Of a stretch of DNA of 64,000 nucleotides, positions 52,865 through 60,468 are shown piece by piece. How positions within the stretch are numbered: the stretch's first letter is position 1; each line of letters begins with the position of its first letter. The stretch is from Thermus sp. CCB_US3_UF1 (GTDB lineage Bacteria; Deinococcota; Deinococci; Deinococcales; Thermaceae), in NCBI RefSeq assembly GCF_000236585.1, contig NC_017278.1, forward strand, positions 1,302,001-1,366,000. The letters run 5' to 3'. The translations under genes and the position numbers were made by a program. The notes beneath the pieces are model-generated. The model saw only the letters and a program-made list of their open reading frames with translations. It ran no database searches and was not told where the DNA came from.

Positions 52865-54330
52865 GCCCCTCCTCCCAAAGCCGCTTTAGGGCCTCCTTCT
52901 GCACCTTGCCGGGGCCGGTCTTGGGCAGGTCCTCCAGGATGACGAAGTGCTTGGGCACCTTGTAGGCGGCCAGCCGCTCCCGCAGGAAGGCCCGCAGGGC
53001 CTCGAGGTCCAAAGGGGCCCGCAGGGCCAAAAACGCCACCCCCACCTCCCCCCAGCGGGGGTCGGGCACCCCCACCACCGCCGCCTCCCGCACCGCCGGG
53101 TGGTCGTAGAGGACCCGTTCCACCTCCACCGGGTAGACGTTTTCCCCCCCGGAGATGAACATCTCCTTCCTGCGGCCCACGATGTAGAACCGCCCCCCCT
53201 CATCCCGGTAGGCCAGGTCCCCGGTCCTAAGCCAAAGCCGCTCCCCGTCGTAGACGAAGACCTTGGCGTTTTCTTCCGGGCGGCGGAAGTAGCCCTGCAT
53301 GACCACCCCTCCCGAAAGCCAAAGCTCCCCCGCCTCCCCCAACCCGGCCTCCCCCCCCCTCTTCCCGCACCAGGCGGGCCCGGAGGTGGGGCATGGGCCG
53401 GCCCACGCTCTCGGGGTAGGCCTCGGCCTCCTCCAGCTCCAAGGTGAAGCAGTTGACGCCGCACTCCGTGAGGCCGTAGCCCTGCTTGAAGCGCACCCCC
53501 TTCCTGCGGAAGGCCTCCCGCACCGGGGCCGGGCAGGGGGCCCCCCCAGAGATGGCGAAGCGCACAAAGGAGAGGTCGGCCTCCCAGAAGCCTGGGGTTT
53601 CCAGGAGCATCTGGAACATGGTGGGCACCAGGAAGAGGAGGGTGGGCCGGTGGGCCCGGACCAGCTCCAGGTACTCCTCGGGGCGGAAGCGCTCCTGCAG
53701 GACCACGCTCCCCCCCAGGTAGAGAAGGGGGGTGGCCAGGGCGTTGAGGGCGGCGTGGAACATGGGGGTGGCCAGGATGTAGCGGTCCTCCCGGGAAAGC
53801 CCCCAGGCGAAGGCCGTCTGGATGGCGTTCAGAAGGAGCTGGCGGTAGGGCAGGAGGGCCCCCTTGGGCAGCCCAGTGGTCCCCCCGGTGAAGAGGAGGA
53901 GGGCGGGGTCCTCCAGGCCCACCCGGGTGGCCTCCGGGGCCTCCTCCCCCTCCAGGAGGGCCTCGAGGGGAAGGGCCTTGGGGTCCAGGGCCAAAGCGGC
54001 CTCCGCAAACCCTTCCCCATAGAAGAGCACCCGGGGCTCGGCGTAGGCGTGGAGGGCCTTGAGCTCGGGCAGGCTCAGGCGGTGGTTGAAGGGGGTGAGG
54101 ATGTGGCCCAAAAGGGGCCCGGCGAAGAGGAGGTCCAGGTAAGCGGGGTGGTTCCAGGCGATGAGGCCCACCCGGTCCCCTTTCCCCACCCCAAGCCGCG
54201 CCAAAGCCCCAGCGGCCCGCCGCGCCCGCCCGTAGACCTCCCCGTAGGCGAGCCACCTTCCCCGGAACCAGACCGCGGGCCTTTCCGGATGGTAGCGGGC
54301 CAGCTGCCCCAGCCAGTTGGCCTCAAGCAT
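52851..54330 (-). pseudogene. AMP-dependent acyl-CoA ligase interrupted by a +1 frameshift at a G9 tract
   Basis: The N-terminal part (54330 to about 53360) reads as an acyl-CoA synthetase with LLFTGGTTGLPKGALL and GYGLTECGVN. Its frame then turns to low-complexity sequence, while the C-terminal part continues in another frame (to 52851) with LRTGDLAYRDEGGRFYIVGR and the catalytic lysine region LPKTGPGKVQKEALK. The switch coincides with nine G on the minus strand (53359-53351); eight G would restore one open frame of about 492 residues. This may be a sequencing error, a true mutation or a slippage site. If functional, it activates the imported acid with CoA and ATP. Confidence 0.82.
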
Positions 54331-55330
54331 AAAGCCCTCCTTCCAGGCGGAGGACGGCCGCCCCGTAGAAGTACCCCACCCCCGCCGCCGCCAGGGCCAC
54401 CAGGCTCCCCTCCCGCAGCCGTCCCGCCTCCCAGGCCAGCTTGAGGGAGAGGATGGGGTCCAGCTGCCCCAGGTGGCCGAAACGCTCCAGGTACAGGCTC
54501 TGCTCCGGTCCCAGGCCCAGGCCCTCCAGGACCGCCCGGTGGGCGGAGCGCTTCATGTGGAGGAGGGCCAGGTAGTCCAGGTCGGCCTCGGCGTACCCCG
54601 CCTCGGCCAAGGCCTCCCGCACCACCTCCAGGAAAGTGGGGATGGAGGTGGCGTCCAGACGGGCCTTCATGAAGGCCGGATCCTCCACCCGCAGGCGGAA
54701 CTCCCCTAGGGTTTCCGGCGTGAGGGGGGCGCGGGTACCCCCCACGGGCACCTTGACGGAGAGGGCCAGGCTGGGGTCCATGCGGTGGGCCAGGCCCAAC
54801 ACCCTAAGCCCCGGCCCCTCCCGGGTGAGGAGGATGGCCCCACCCCCCGCGGCCAGGTCGTAGAGGAAGCGGGTCTGGGGGTCCTGGTAGTCCACCAGGT
54901 CCCCGTTGCGGTACCCGCCGGCCACCAGCACCGCCCCCACCCCCTCCCGGGTGGCGAAAAGCCCCCGGGCCACCTCCAGGGCCCCCATGAGGGAGGCGCA
55001 CTTCTGGTTGAGGTCCAGCCCCCTGGCCCCCATGGCCCCCACCTGAAGGGCCAGGTAGGGCGCCGTGGCCCAGACCGGGTAGTCCTTGTACTCCTCCACC
55101 ATGGAAAGCACCCAGTCCACCCGCTCCCCCGGGAAGCCCGCGGCCTCCAGGGCGGCCTTGGCCGCCCAAGCCGCCATGGCCGCGGGGTGGTCCGAGGGGC
55201 CGGGCACGGGCTTTTGCACGATCCCCAGCTTCTCCACCACCACCTCCCGCGGCAGGCCGGAGCGCCGGGCGATCTCCTCCGCGTCCATGCGCCCTTCGGG
55301 CAGGTAAACCCCCAGGCTTCGCACGTACAT
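54323..55330 (-). CDS. 3-oxoacyl-ACP synthase III-like thiolase-superfamily condensing enzyme
   Basis: This 335-residue protein has a KAS III-type fold. The nucleophile cysteine is C111 in LNQKCASLMGALEVA, the conserved histidine probably lies in LLHMKRSAH or FGHLGQLDP, and GAILLTREG and GVGYFYGAAVLRL are typical. FabH proper is usually in a fatty acid cluster with acpP and fabD; here the neighbours are an acyl-CoA ligase, hydrolases and an importer, so a catabolic or acyl-transfer role is more likely. It is the first gene of the operon, and its ATG lies 8 nt after a TAGGGT element. Confidence 0.8.
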   Translation of the reverse strand: MYVRSLGVYLPEGRMDAEEIARRSGLPREVVVEKLGIVQKPVPGPSDHPAAMAAWAAKAALEAAGFPGERVDWVLSMVEEYKDYPVWATAPYLALQVGAMGARGLDLNQKCASLMGALEVARGLFATREGVGAVLVAGGYRNGDLVDYQDPQTRFLYDLAAGGGAILLTREGPGLRVLGLAHRMDPSLALSVKVPVGGTRAPLTPETLGEFRLRVEDPAFMKARLDATSIPTFLEVVREALAEAGYAEADLDYLALLHMKRSAHRAVLEGLGLGPEQSLYLERFGHLGQLDPILSLKLAWEAGRLREGSLVALAAAGVGYFYGAAVLRLEGGLYA

Positions 55331-55338
55331 CTGCCCTT

Positions 55339-55381
55339 ACCCTAGCCCCCGGGCGTTACCCGGACGTTACACCCCCGTTCC
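55339..55381 (-). promoter_or_regulatory. SARP-type operator and -10 element of the KAS III-ligase-liv operon
   Basis: Read on the minus strand, three heptamers GGAACGG, GTAACGT and GTAACGC lie 4 bp apart (11-bp pitch). Exactly 8 bp after the last is TAGGGT, a -10 hexamer, then 8 nt and the ATG at 55330. Direct heptamers at 11-bp pitch placed 8 bp from the -10 are the known layout of SARP-activated promoters, and the divergent gene encodes a SARP-like domain. Confidence 0.65.
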
Positions 55382-55395
55382 CGCCCGCCCTGGGG

Positions 55396-55401
55396 CAGAA
55401 T
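55396..55401 (+). promoter_or_regulatory. Leaderless -10 element of the activator gene
   Basis: CAGAAT lies 6 nt before the GTG start at 55408; GGAGG in the gap could alternatively be a ribosome site. Confidence 0.4.
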
Positions 55402-55407
55402 GGAGGC

Positions 55408-57984
55408 GTGCCCTACCCGGTGCCGCCCTCGAGGCTCCTCCCCCCGCGCACGGCCAAGGAGGTACGGCGTTCGCGCCCCTTGCGCCTCTTGGAAGAGGCC
55501 CTAAGCCATAGCCCTGGGGCCGTCCTGGCCGCCGGGGCCGGCTTTGGCAAGACCACCCTGGCCACCGAGGTGCCAGGGGTCTACCTCTCCCTGGCGGAGG
55601 AGGCCCAGGACCCCGCCGTCTTCCTCTGGCACCTCCTGGCCGCCTACCGCTCCCGGGCCCCGCTGGCCCAGGTGGAGGAACTCCTGGAGGCCGGGGCCTG
55701 GCCCAGGGCCCTGGAGGCCCTCCTCCAAGGGCTCAAGCCCCTCGGTCCCCACTTCCTGGTCCTGGACGAGGCCCACCGGGCGGAAAGCCCGGGAACCCTC
55801 AAGGTCCTCACCGGCCTCCTCCGCCTCCCCCACCTCCGCCTCCTCGTTCTCTCCCGCCGCACCACCCCCTTCGCCTTCCTCACGGTCCTGGGGGAACGGG
55901 AGCTGGCCTTCGACCCCGAGGAGGCCTGCCAGCTGGCCAAGGCCCTGGCCCCCGAGCTGCCCGCCTTTGAGGTGGAGCGGGCCCTTTCCCTGGTGAAGGG
56001 CTGGCCCTTGGGCCTGCGGGTGGTCCTCCTGGCCATGCGCCGGGGGCTCAAGCCCGAGCTGGCCCTGGAAAGCGGCGAGGGCCTCCTGGCCTACCTGGCC
56101 CACAGCCTGCCCCTAGAGGTGCTGGAGGTGGCCTCGAGGCTGGCCCTCCTGGGCGAGGTGGCCGAGGACCAAGGGGAGGCCCTCCTCCCCTACGCGGAGG
56201 ACCTCCTCCTGGAGCGCCGGGAGGGGCGGCTGGTCTTCCACCCCTTGGTGCGCAGCGCCCTCAAGGGGCGGCTAGCCGCTTCCGAGGCCCGGGTGCTCCT
56301 CACCCAGGCCGCCGAGGAGGCCCTGGCCCGGGGCGAGGGGGTGCGGGCGGCGGAGTACCTCCTGGAGGCGGGGCGGGTGGGGCATGCCGCCGACCTCCTC
56401 CTGCGGCAAGGAAGGGCCTGGCTGGAACGCGGGCTCACCTACACCGTCTTGCGCCTTCTCGGCCACCTGCCGGAGGAGGTGCGCCGGGGCCGGCGGGGCC
56501 TCCTCCTCCTCGAGGCCGAGGCCCTGCGCCAGGCGGGCCGCTACGGGGAGGCGGAAGCCGCCTACCGCAAGGCCCTGGAGGCCGGGGAGGAACGGGCTTA
56601 CCTGGGGCTGGTGCGGCTTTTCCTGGACACGGTGGAGCCCGCCCGGGCCAAGCCCTACCTGGAGGAGGCCCTAAAGCGCTTCCCCCAGGAGGGGAAGCCC
56701 CTCCTGGCGGAAAACCTCCTCAACGAGGGCCGCGCCGCCGAGGCCGCGGCCTTGGGCCTGGAGGGCCCCCGGCTCCTCCTCCGCCAGGGACGGCCCCAGG
56801 AGGCCTTGGCCCTCCTCCGGGAGGCCAAGGACCCGGGCCTCCACCGCCCCCCCCAGAACCACCGGGAGGGAAGCCTGCTCCGGGCCCTTCTGGAGTGCGT
56901 GGCGGGGGATGCGGAGGAAGGGCTGCGCTGGGCGGAACGGGGACGCTTGGAAGCCGAAGCCCTGGGAAGCCCCTTCGGCGTGAGCCTGGCCGAGGCCCGG
57001 CGGGGGCACGCCCTTTTAGCCCTCGGGCGATGGAAGGAGGCAGAGGAAGCCTATCGTGGGGCCCTGGCCTTGGCCGAGGGCGGGCCCGCCCGGCTCCAGG
57101 TGGAGGCCTTAGGGGGGCTGGCCGCCTTGGGGGCCCCCGGCGCCTTCGCGGAGATGGTGCGGCTAGCCCGGACCGCAGGGGACCTCTGGGTAGAGGGGTT
57201 TCTCACCCTCATGGTGGCCACGGCCCGCCTGCGGCAGGGGGAGGGCTTTCCCCTGCCCGCCCTCCCCCCCTTGGACCCCTTCCTCCAGGCCTTGGCGGAG
57301 GCCTATCCCTTCGGCGACGGCTGGGAGGGGCTTTTGCAGCGCTACCCCTTCCTGGAGGGGCGCACCCTTTTCGCCCCTCCCCTACCCCGGGTGCGCCGGG
57401 CCCTTTGGCGGCTGGGCCGGCTTTCCCTCCCCTACCATCCCGGGGTGCGGGTGGAGGTAAGGGCCCTGGGGGGCTTCGCCGTCTGGGTGGAGGGCCGGCC
57501 CGTGCGCTTCCGCCGGGAAAAGGCCCGGCTCCTTTTGGCCCTCCTCTCCGCCCGGGACTGGGAAAAGGAGGACCTCCTGGAGGCCCTGGATGTCTCCCCA
57601 GGGGAGTTCCGGGTGCTCTGGTGGGAGGTGCTCAACGCCCTGGAGCCGGGCAGGCCCCGGGGGGCGGAAGCCTACTTCCTCCGGGTGCGGCCCTACGGCC
57701 TCCGCCTCGAGGCCCCAGAGCTCTACCTGGACCTCCTGGACCCCCAAGCCCCCTTCGCCCCCCCCTACCGCGGCCTGGACCACCCTGCCCTGGACGAACG
57801 GGCCCAGGCCTACACCGAAGCCCGCCGGCACGCCCTCCTGCAAAGCCCCCGCCCCCAGGACTGGCTGGAGGCCTTGCGCCTGGACCCCCTGGAGGAGGAG
57901 GCCTGGGCCCGCCTGCAGGGCACCCCCTGGGCCGAGGAGGCCTCGCGCCTGCGGCAGGCCGCCCTGAGGGAGTTGGGGCTCTGA
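55408..57984 (+). CDS. STAND-ATPase transcriptional activator with C-terminal SARP/BTAD-like DNA-binding domain
   Basis: This 858-residue regulator has an N-terminal P-loop (AAGAGFGKTT, about 41-50) with Walker B FLVLDEAH near 118, as in MalT-type STAND proteins. A TPR-like helical region follows (about 300-640). The last 180 residues begin VRALGGFAVWVEGRPVRFR (about 682), the hallmark of the SARP winged helix, followed by a BTAD-like segment. MalT itself ends in a LuxR helix-turn-helix, so the domain order here differs. It is divergent from the operon starting at 55330, whose promoter has SARP-type repeats, and probably activates it in response to an unknown inducer. Confidence 0.82.
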   Translation: MPYPVPPSRLLPPRTAKEVRRSRPLRLLEEALSHSPGAVLAAGAGFGKTTLATEVPGVYLSLAEEAQDPAVFLWHLLAAYRSRAPLAQVEELLEAGAWPRALEALLQGLKPLGPHFLVLDEAHRAESPGTLKVLTGLLRLPHLRLLVLSRRTTPFAFLTVLGERELAFDPEEACQLAKALAPELPAFEVERALSLVKGWPLGLRVVLLAMRRGLKPELALESGEGLLAYLAHSLPLEVLEVASRLALLGEVAEDQGEALLPYAEDLLLERREGRLVFHPLVRSALKGRLAASEARVLLTQAAEEALARGEGVRAAEYLLEAGRVGHAADLLLRQGRAWLERGLTYTVLRLLGHLPEEVRRGRRGLLLLEAEALRQAGRYGEAEAAYRKALEAGEERAYLGLVRLFLDTVEPARAKPYLEEALKRFPQEGKPLLAENLLNEGRAAEAAALGLEGPRLLLRQGRPQEALALLREAKDPGLHRPPQNHREGSLLRALLECVAGDAEEGLRWAERGRLEAEALGSPFGVSLAEARRGHALLALGRWKEAEEAYRGALALAEGGPARLQVEALGGLAALGAPGAFAEMVRLARTAGDLWVEGFLTLMVATARLRQGEGFPLPALPPLDPFLQALAEAYPFGDGWEGLLQRYPFLEGRTLFAPPLPRVRRALWRLGRLSLPYHPGVRVEVRALGGFAVWVEGRPVRFRREKARLLLALLSARDWEKEDLLEALDVSPGEFRVLWWEVLNALEPGRPRGAEAYFLRVRPYGLRLEAPELYLDLLDPQAPFAPPYRGLDHPALDERAQAYTEARRHALLQSPRPQDWLEALRLDPLEEEAWARLQGTPWAEEASRLRQAALRELGL

Positions 57985-58036
57985 GGCTTGGCCTTGGCCC
58001 AGGAGGCCCTAGGCAGCCGGCCCGGTCTTTGGGGGT

Positions 58037-58072
58037 AAAAAGGGCCCCGCCCGCGGAAGTAAGGGCGGGCGG
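58037..58072 (-). terminator. Intrinsic terminator of the tRNA operon
   Basis: Minus strand CCGCCCGC-N10-GCGGGCGG forms a perfect 8-bp stem; GGCCC and then TTTTT follow within a few bases. It lies 10 bp after tRNA-Arg. Confidence 0.75.
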
Positions 58073-58081
58073 TCCTGGAGC

Positions 58082-58157
58082 TGGCGGGCCCGGAGGGATT
58101 CGAACCCCCGACCTACCGCTTAGAAGGCGGCTGCTCTGTCCCCTGAGCTACGGGCCC
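58082..58157 (-). tRNA. tRNA-Arg (anticodon TCT)
   Basis: A 76-nt cloverleaf with acceptor GGGCCCG/CGGGCCC, anticodon loop CTTCTAA (TCT, reading AGA/AGG), T-arm GGTTCGAATCC and encoded GCCA. It is the last tRNA of the three-gene cluster. Confidence 0.96.
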
Positions 58158-58195
58158 ATGGACGAAGCCGGGGTGGGCTTCCACCCCGGCCCTCT

Positions 58196-58271
58196 TGGAG
58201 CGGGAGACGGGACTCGAACCCGCGACCCTCGGCTTGGAAGGCCGATGCTCTACCAACTGAGCTACTCCCGC
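58196..58271 (-). tRNA. tRNA-Gly (anticodon TCC)
   Basis: A 76-nt cloverleaf with acceptor GCGGGAG/CTCCCGC, anticodon loop CTTCCAA (TCC), T-arm GGTTCGAGTCC and encoded TCCA. Its 5' end is only 1 nt from the CCA end of tRNA-Pro. Confidence 0.96.
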
Positions 58272-58272
58272 G

Positions 58273-58349
58273 TGGTCGGGGCGGCCCGATTTGAACGGGC
58301 GACCCCCTGCTCCCAAAGCAGGTGCGCTACCGGCCTGCGCTACGCCCCG
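58273..58349 (-). tRNA. tRNA-Pro (anticodon TGG)
   Basis: A 77-nt cloverleaf with acceptor CGGGGCG/CGCCCCG, anticodon stem CCTGC/GCAGG and loop TTTGGGA (TGG), T-loop TTCAAAT and encoded ACCA. It is first in the transcript order Pro-Gly-Arg. Confidence 0.96.
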
Positions 58350-58406
58350 GGGCCAACGGCCACCCCAGAGGCCACGATAACACCTGCTTTCCAGAGGGTC
58401 AAGGCG

Positions 58407-58415
58407 TGCTATAAT
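58407..58415 (+). promoter_or_regulatory. Extended -10 leaderless promoter of tatA
   Basis: TG-C-TATAAT is a consensus extended -10, exactly 6 nt before the tatA ATG at 58422. Confidence 0.65.
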
Positions 58416-58421
58416 GGTCCT

Positions 58422-58586
58422 ATGCATTTAGGTCCCGTGGAAATCCTCCTCATCCTCCTGATCATCCTGCTCCTCTTTGGGGCCAAAAAACTCCCCGAGC
58501 TGGCCCGGGGCATCGGCCAGTCGGCGCGGGAGTTTAAGAAGGGGCTCCAGGAAGGCGAGGAGAAAAGGGAAGAGCCTAAGGCCTAG
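58422..58586 (+). CDS. tatA: Sec-independent translocase subunit TatA
   Basis: This 54-residue protein has one N-terminal membrane helix (EILLILLIILLLFG, about 7-20), the conserved FGxKKLPEL hinge (FGAKKLPELARG) and an amphipathic helix with a charged tail. TatA forms the pore for folded Tat substrates, which here would include the alkaline phosphatase. No tatC is in the window. It overlaps the convergent fdhD end by 11 bp. Confidence 0.93.
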   Translation: MHLGPVEILLILLIILLLFGAKKLPELARGIGQSAREFKKGLQEGEEKREEPKA

Positions 58587-59313
58587 GAACCTGGCCGGCC
58601 ACGGGCATCCCCCCGGGGGCGTACAGGCGGTAGCCCGTGGGGCGCACGTAGGTGGCAAGGGCCAGTCCGTAGCGGCAGGCCAAGGCCACCGCAGGAAGGG
58701 TAGCCCCGGTACGGCTGGCCAGGAGGACCGCCCCCATGCCGATGGCCTTGGCGGCCATTTCCTGGCTTACCCGGCCGGTGGTGGCCACCAGGACCGGGGG
58801 CATAATCCCCTCCAGGAGCATGAAACCGGCCAGGCGGTCCACGGCGTTGTGGCGGCCAATATCCTCGTTCAGGTAGAGGAGGTGGCCGGAGAGGTCAAAA
58901 AGGGCAGCCCCGTGGATGCCCCGGGTCCGGGCGTAGCGGGCGGTGCCCTGGCGGAGCCGGGCCAGGAGGACTAGGGGAAGCTCGGGGTCCAGGGGCACCT
59001 GGGGCAGGGGGGCCAGCCGGGGCTCCCCGTAGCGGAGGCCGGCGGCGCAGCCGCTATCCCGCACCCCTAGGCCCCGCTGGGGGGCCTCGGGTAGGTCCAC
59101 CAGGACCATCCCCTCCCCCACCCGCAGCCGCACCCCCTGGGGATGGGAAAGCGCCCCGCTCAGGAAAAGGTGGCCCACGGCCAGGTAAGCCTCGTCCCCC
59201 GGGGTGTAGCTGAAGGCCGACCAGGGCTCCCCATTGACCACCAGGACCAGGCGCCCCTCCTCGGGCAAGGGGAAGTCCTCGGGGTAAAAACCTCCCCCCT
59301 GGTAGCGCCACAT
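58576..59313 (-). CDS. fdhD: Formate dehydrogenase accessory sulfurtransferase FdhD
   Basis: This 245-residue protein delivers sulfur to the molybdenum cofactor of formate dehydrogenase-type enzymes. Conserved blocks TRGIHGAALFDLSG, NEDIGRHNAVDRLAG and TTGRVSQEMAAKA are present. The active-site loop reads DSGCAAG with a single cysteine rather than the CxxC of E. coli FdhD, a variant seen in many bacteria. No formate dehydrogenase is in the window. ATG 59313 lies 6 nt after TATGGT (leaderless). Confidence 0.93.
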   Translation of the reverse strand: MWRYQGGGFYPEDFPLPEEGRLVLVVNGEPWSAFSYTPGDEAYLAVGHLFLSGALSHPQGVRLRVGEGMVLVDLPEAPQRGLGVRDSGCAAGLRYGEPRLAPLPQVPLDPELPLVLLARLRQGTARYARTRGIHGAALFDLSGHLLYLNEDIGRHNAVDRLAGFMLLEGIMPPVLVATTGRVSQEMAAKAIGMGAVLLASRTGATLPAVALACRYGLALATYVRPTGYRLYAPGGMPVAGQVPRP

Positions 59314-59319
59314 GCCCCC

Positions 59320-59325
59320 ACCATA
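59320..59325 (-). promoter_or_regulatory. Leaderless -10 element of fdhD
   Basis: TATGGT (minus strand) is exactly 6 nt before the fdhD ATG. Confidence 0.5.
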
Positions 59326-59393
59326 GCCCTCCGCCGGAGCAGAGGAAAGCCCCAGGGGCACAAACCCCTGGGGCAAGGGGGCCTTTTTGCGGT

Positions 59394-60458
59394 CTAGAGC
59401 CGGCGCAGGACCTCCTCCGCCTCCTTATAGCCCGGCCTGAGCTTCAGGGCCTCCTGGCACTGGTAGCGGGCCCCTTCCTTGTCCCCCAGCTTCTCGTTGG
59501 CCAGGCAAAGGTGGTAGCGGTACTCGGCCCTCTTGGGCTCGAGGCGCACCGCCACCGTGAGGCGGCTCTTGGCCTTTTGGAAATCCCCCAGGGCCAGATA
59601 GACCTGGCCCAGGTAGCCGTAGGCGGCGGGGAAGCGCAAGGGGGCCAGGGCCACGGCGTTCTCCAGGGCCACCCCCGCCTCCTTGACCCGGTTCAGGAGG
59701 AGGTAAGCCTGCCCCAGGGTGTACCAGCCCTCGGCCTCGAGGGGCTTCCGCTTATGCCCCTCCTCCAAGACCTTGGCCGCCTCCTCGGCCCGGCCCTTGA
59801 GGAGGAGGGCCGAGGCGTAGCGCACCCGTAGGTCCGCATCCGTGGGGGCAAGCTGCAGGGCCCGGGCGTACTGCTCCAAGGCCTCGTCCAGCCGCCCCGC
59901 GGCCAGGTAGAGCTCGGCCAAGGCGGCGCGCACCTCCGGGGTGTCCTGCAGGCCCAAGGCCTTCTTAAAGGCCTCCTCCGCCCTGTCCATCTGCCCCAGG
60001 AAGGCGTAGACCATGCCCCGCTGGGCGAAGAGGGGGGCGTACCTGGGGTTCACCCGCTCCGCATCCCGCAGGACGGTAAGGGCCTGCTCCAGGAAGGCCC
60101 TTCCCTTTTCCCGGTCCTCCGCCGCCCGGTAAAGGGCCACGTAAGCCTCGGAGAGGACCATGTAGCCCCCGATGTACCGGGGGTTGCGGGCCACCAGGCC
60201 CTTGGCGTTCTCCAGGGCCGGGTTGAGAAGGCCCACCTTGAGCTGGGCCCGGGCCAGCCAGTACAGGGCGTCCGGGTCCTGGGGCCTCTCCTTGACGGTG
60301 CGTTCAAAGAGCTCCAAGGCCGCCTCGTAGCGGCCTAGGGCGTACAGCTGCACCCCCAGCTTCAGGGTGTCCTGGGCCGTGGGGGCCGAAGGGGGGGGTG
60401 GGGTCTGGGCCAGGGTGGGAACCGCCAGCAAGCTCAAGGCCAAGAGAAACCAGCGCAT
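59394..60458 (-). CDS. Secreted or periplasmic TPR-repeat protein
   Basis: This 354-residue protein has a signal peptide MRWFLLALSLLAVPTLAQ, a short proline-rich linker, then about eight tetratricopeptide repeats, for example AALELFERTVKERPQDPDALYWLARAQ-type units to the C-terminus. TPR arrays mediate protein-protein contacts; the partner is unknown. It starts at ATG 60458 after AGGAGGAAGG, 10 bp downstream of hslU, and is probably in the hslVU transcript. Confidence 0.85.
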   Translation of the reverse strand: MRWFLLALSLLAVPTLAQTPPPPSAPTAQDTLKLGVQLYALGRYEAALELFERTVKERPQDPDALYWLARAQLKVGLLNPALENAKGLVARNPRYIGGYMVLSEAYVALYRAAEDREKGRAFLEQALTVLRDAERVNPRYAPLFAQRGMVYAFLGQMDRAEEAFKKALGLQDTPEVRAALAELYLAAGRLDEALEQYARALQLAPTDADLRVRYASALLLKGRAEEAAKVLEEGHKRKPLEAEGWYTLGQAYLLLNRVKEAGVALENAVALAPLRFPAAYGYLGQVYLALGDFQKAKSRLTVAVRLEPKRAEYRYHLCLANEKLGDKEGARYQCQEALKLRPGYKEAEEVLRRL

Positions 60459-60468
60459 ATCCTTCCTC

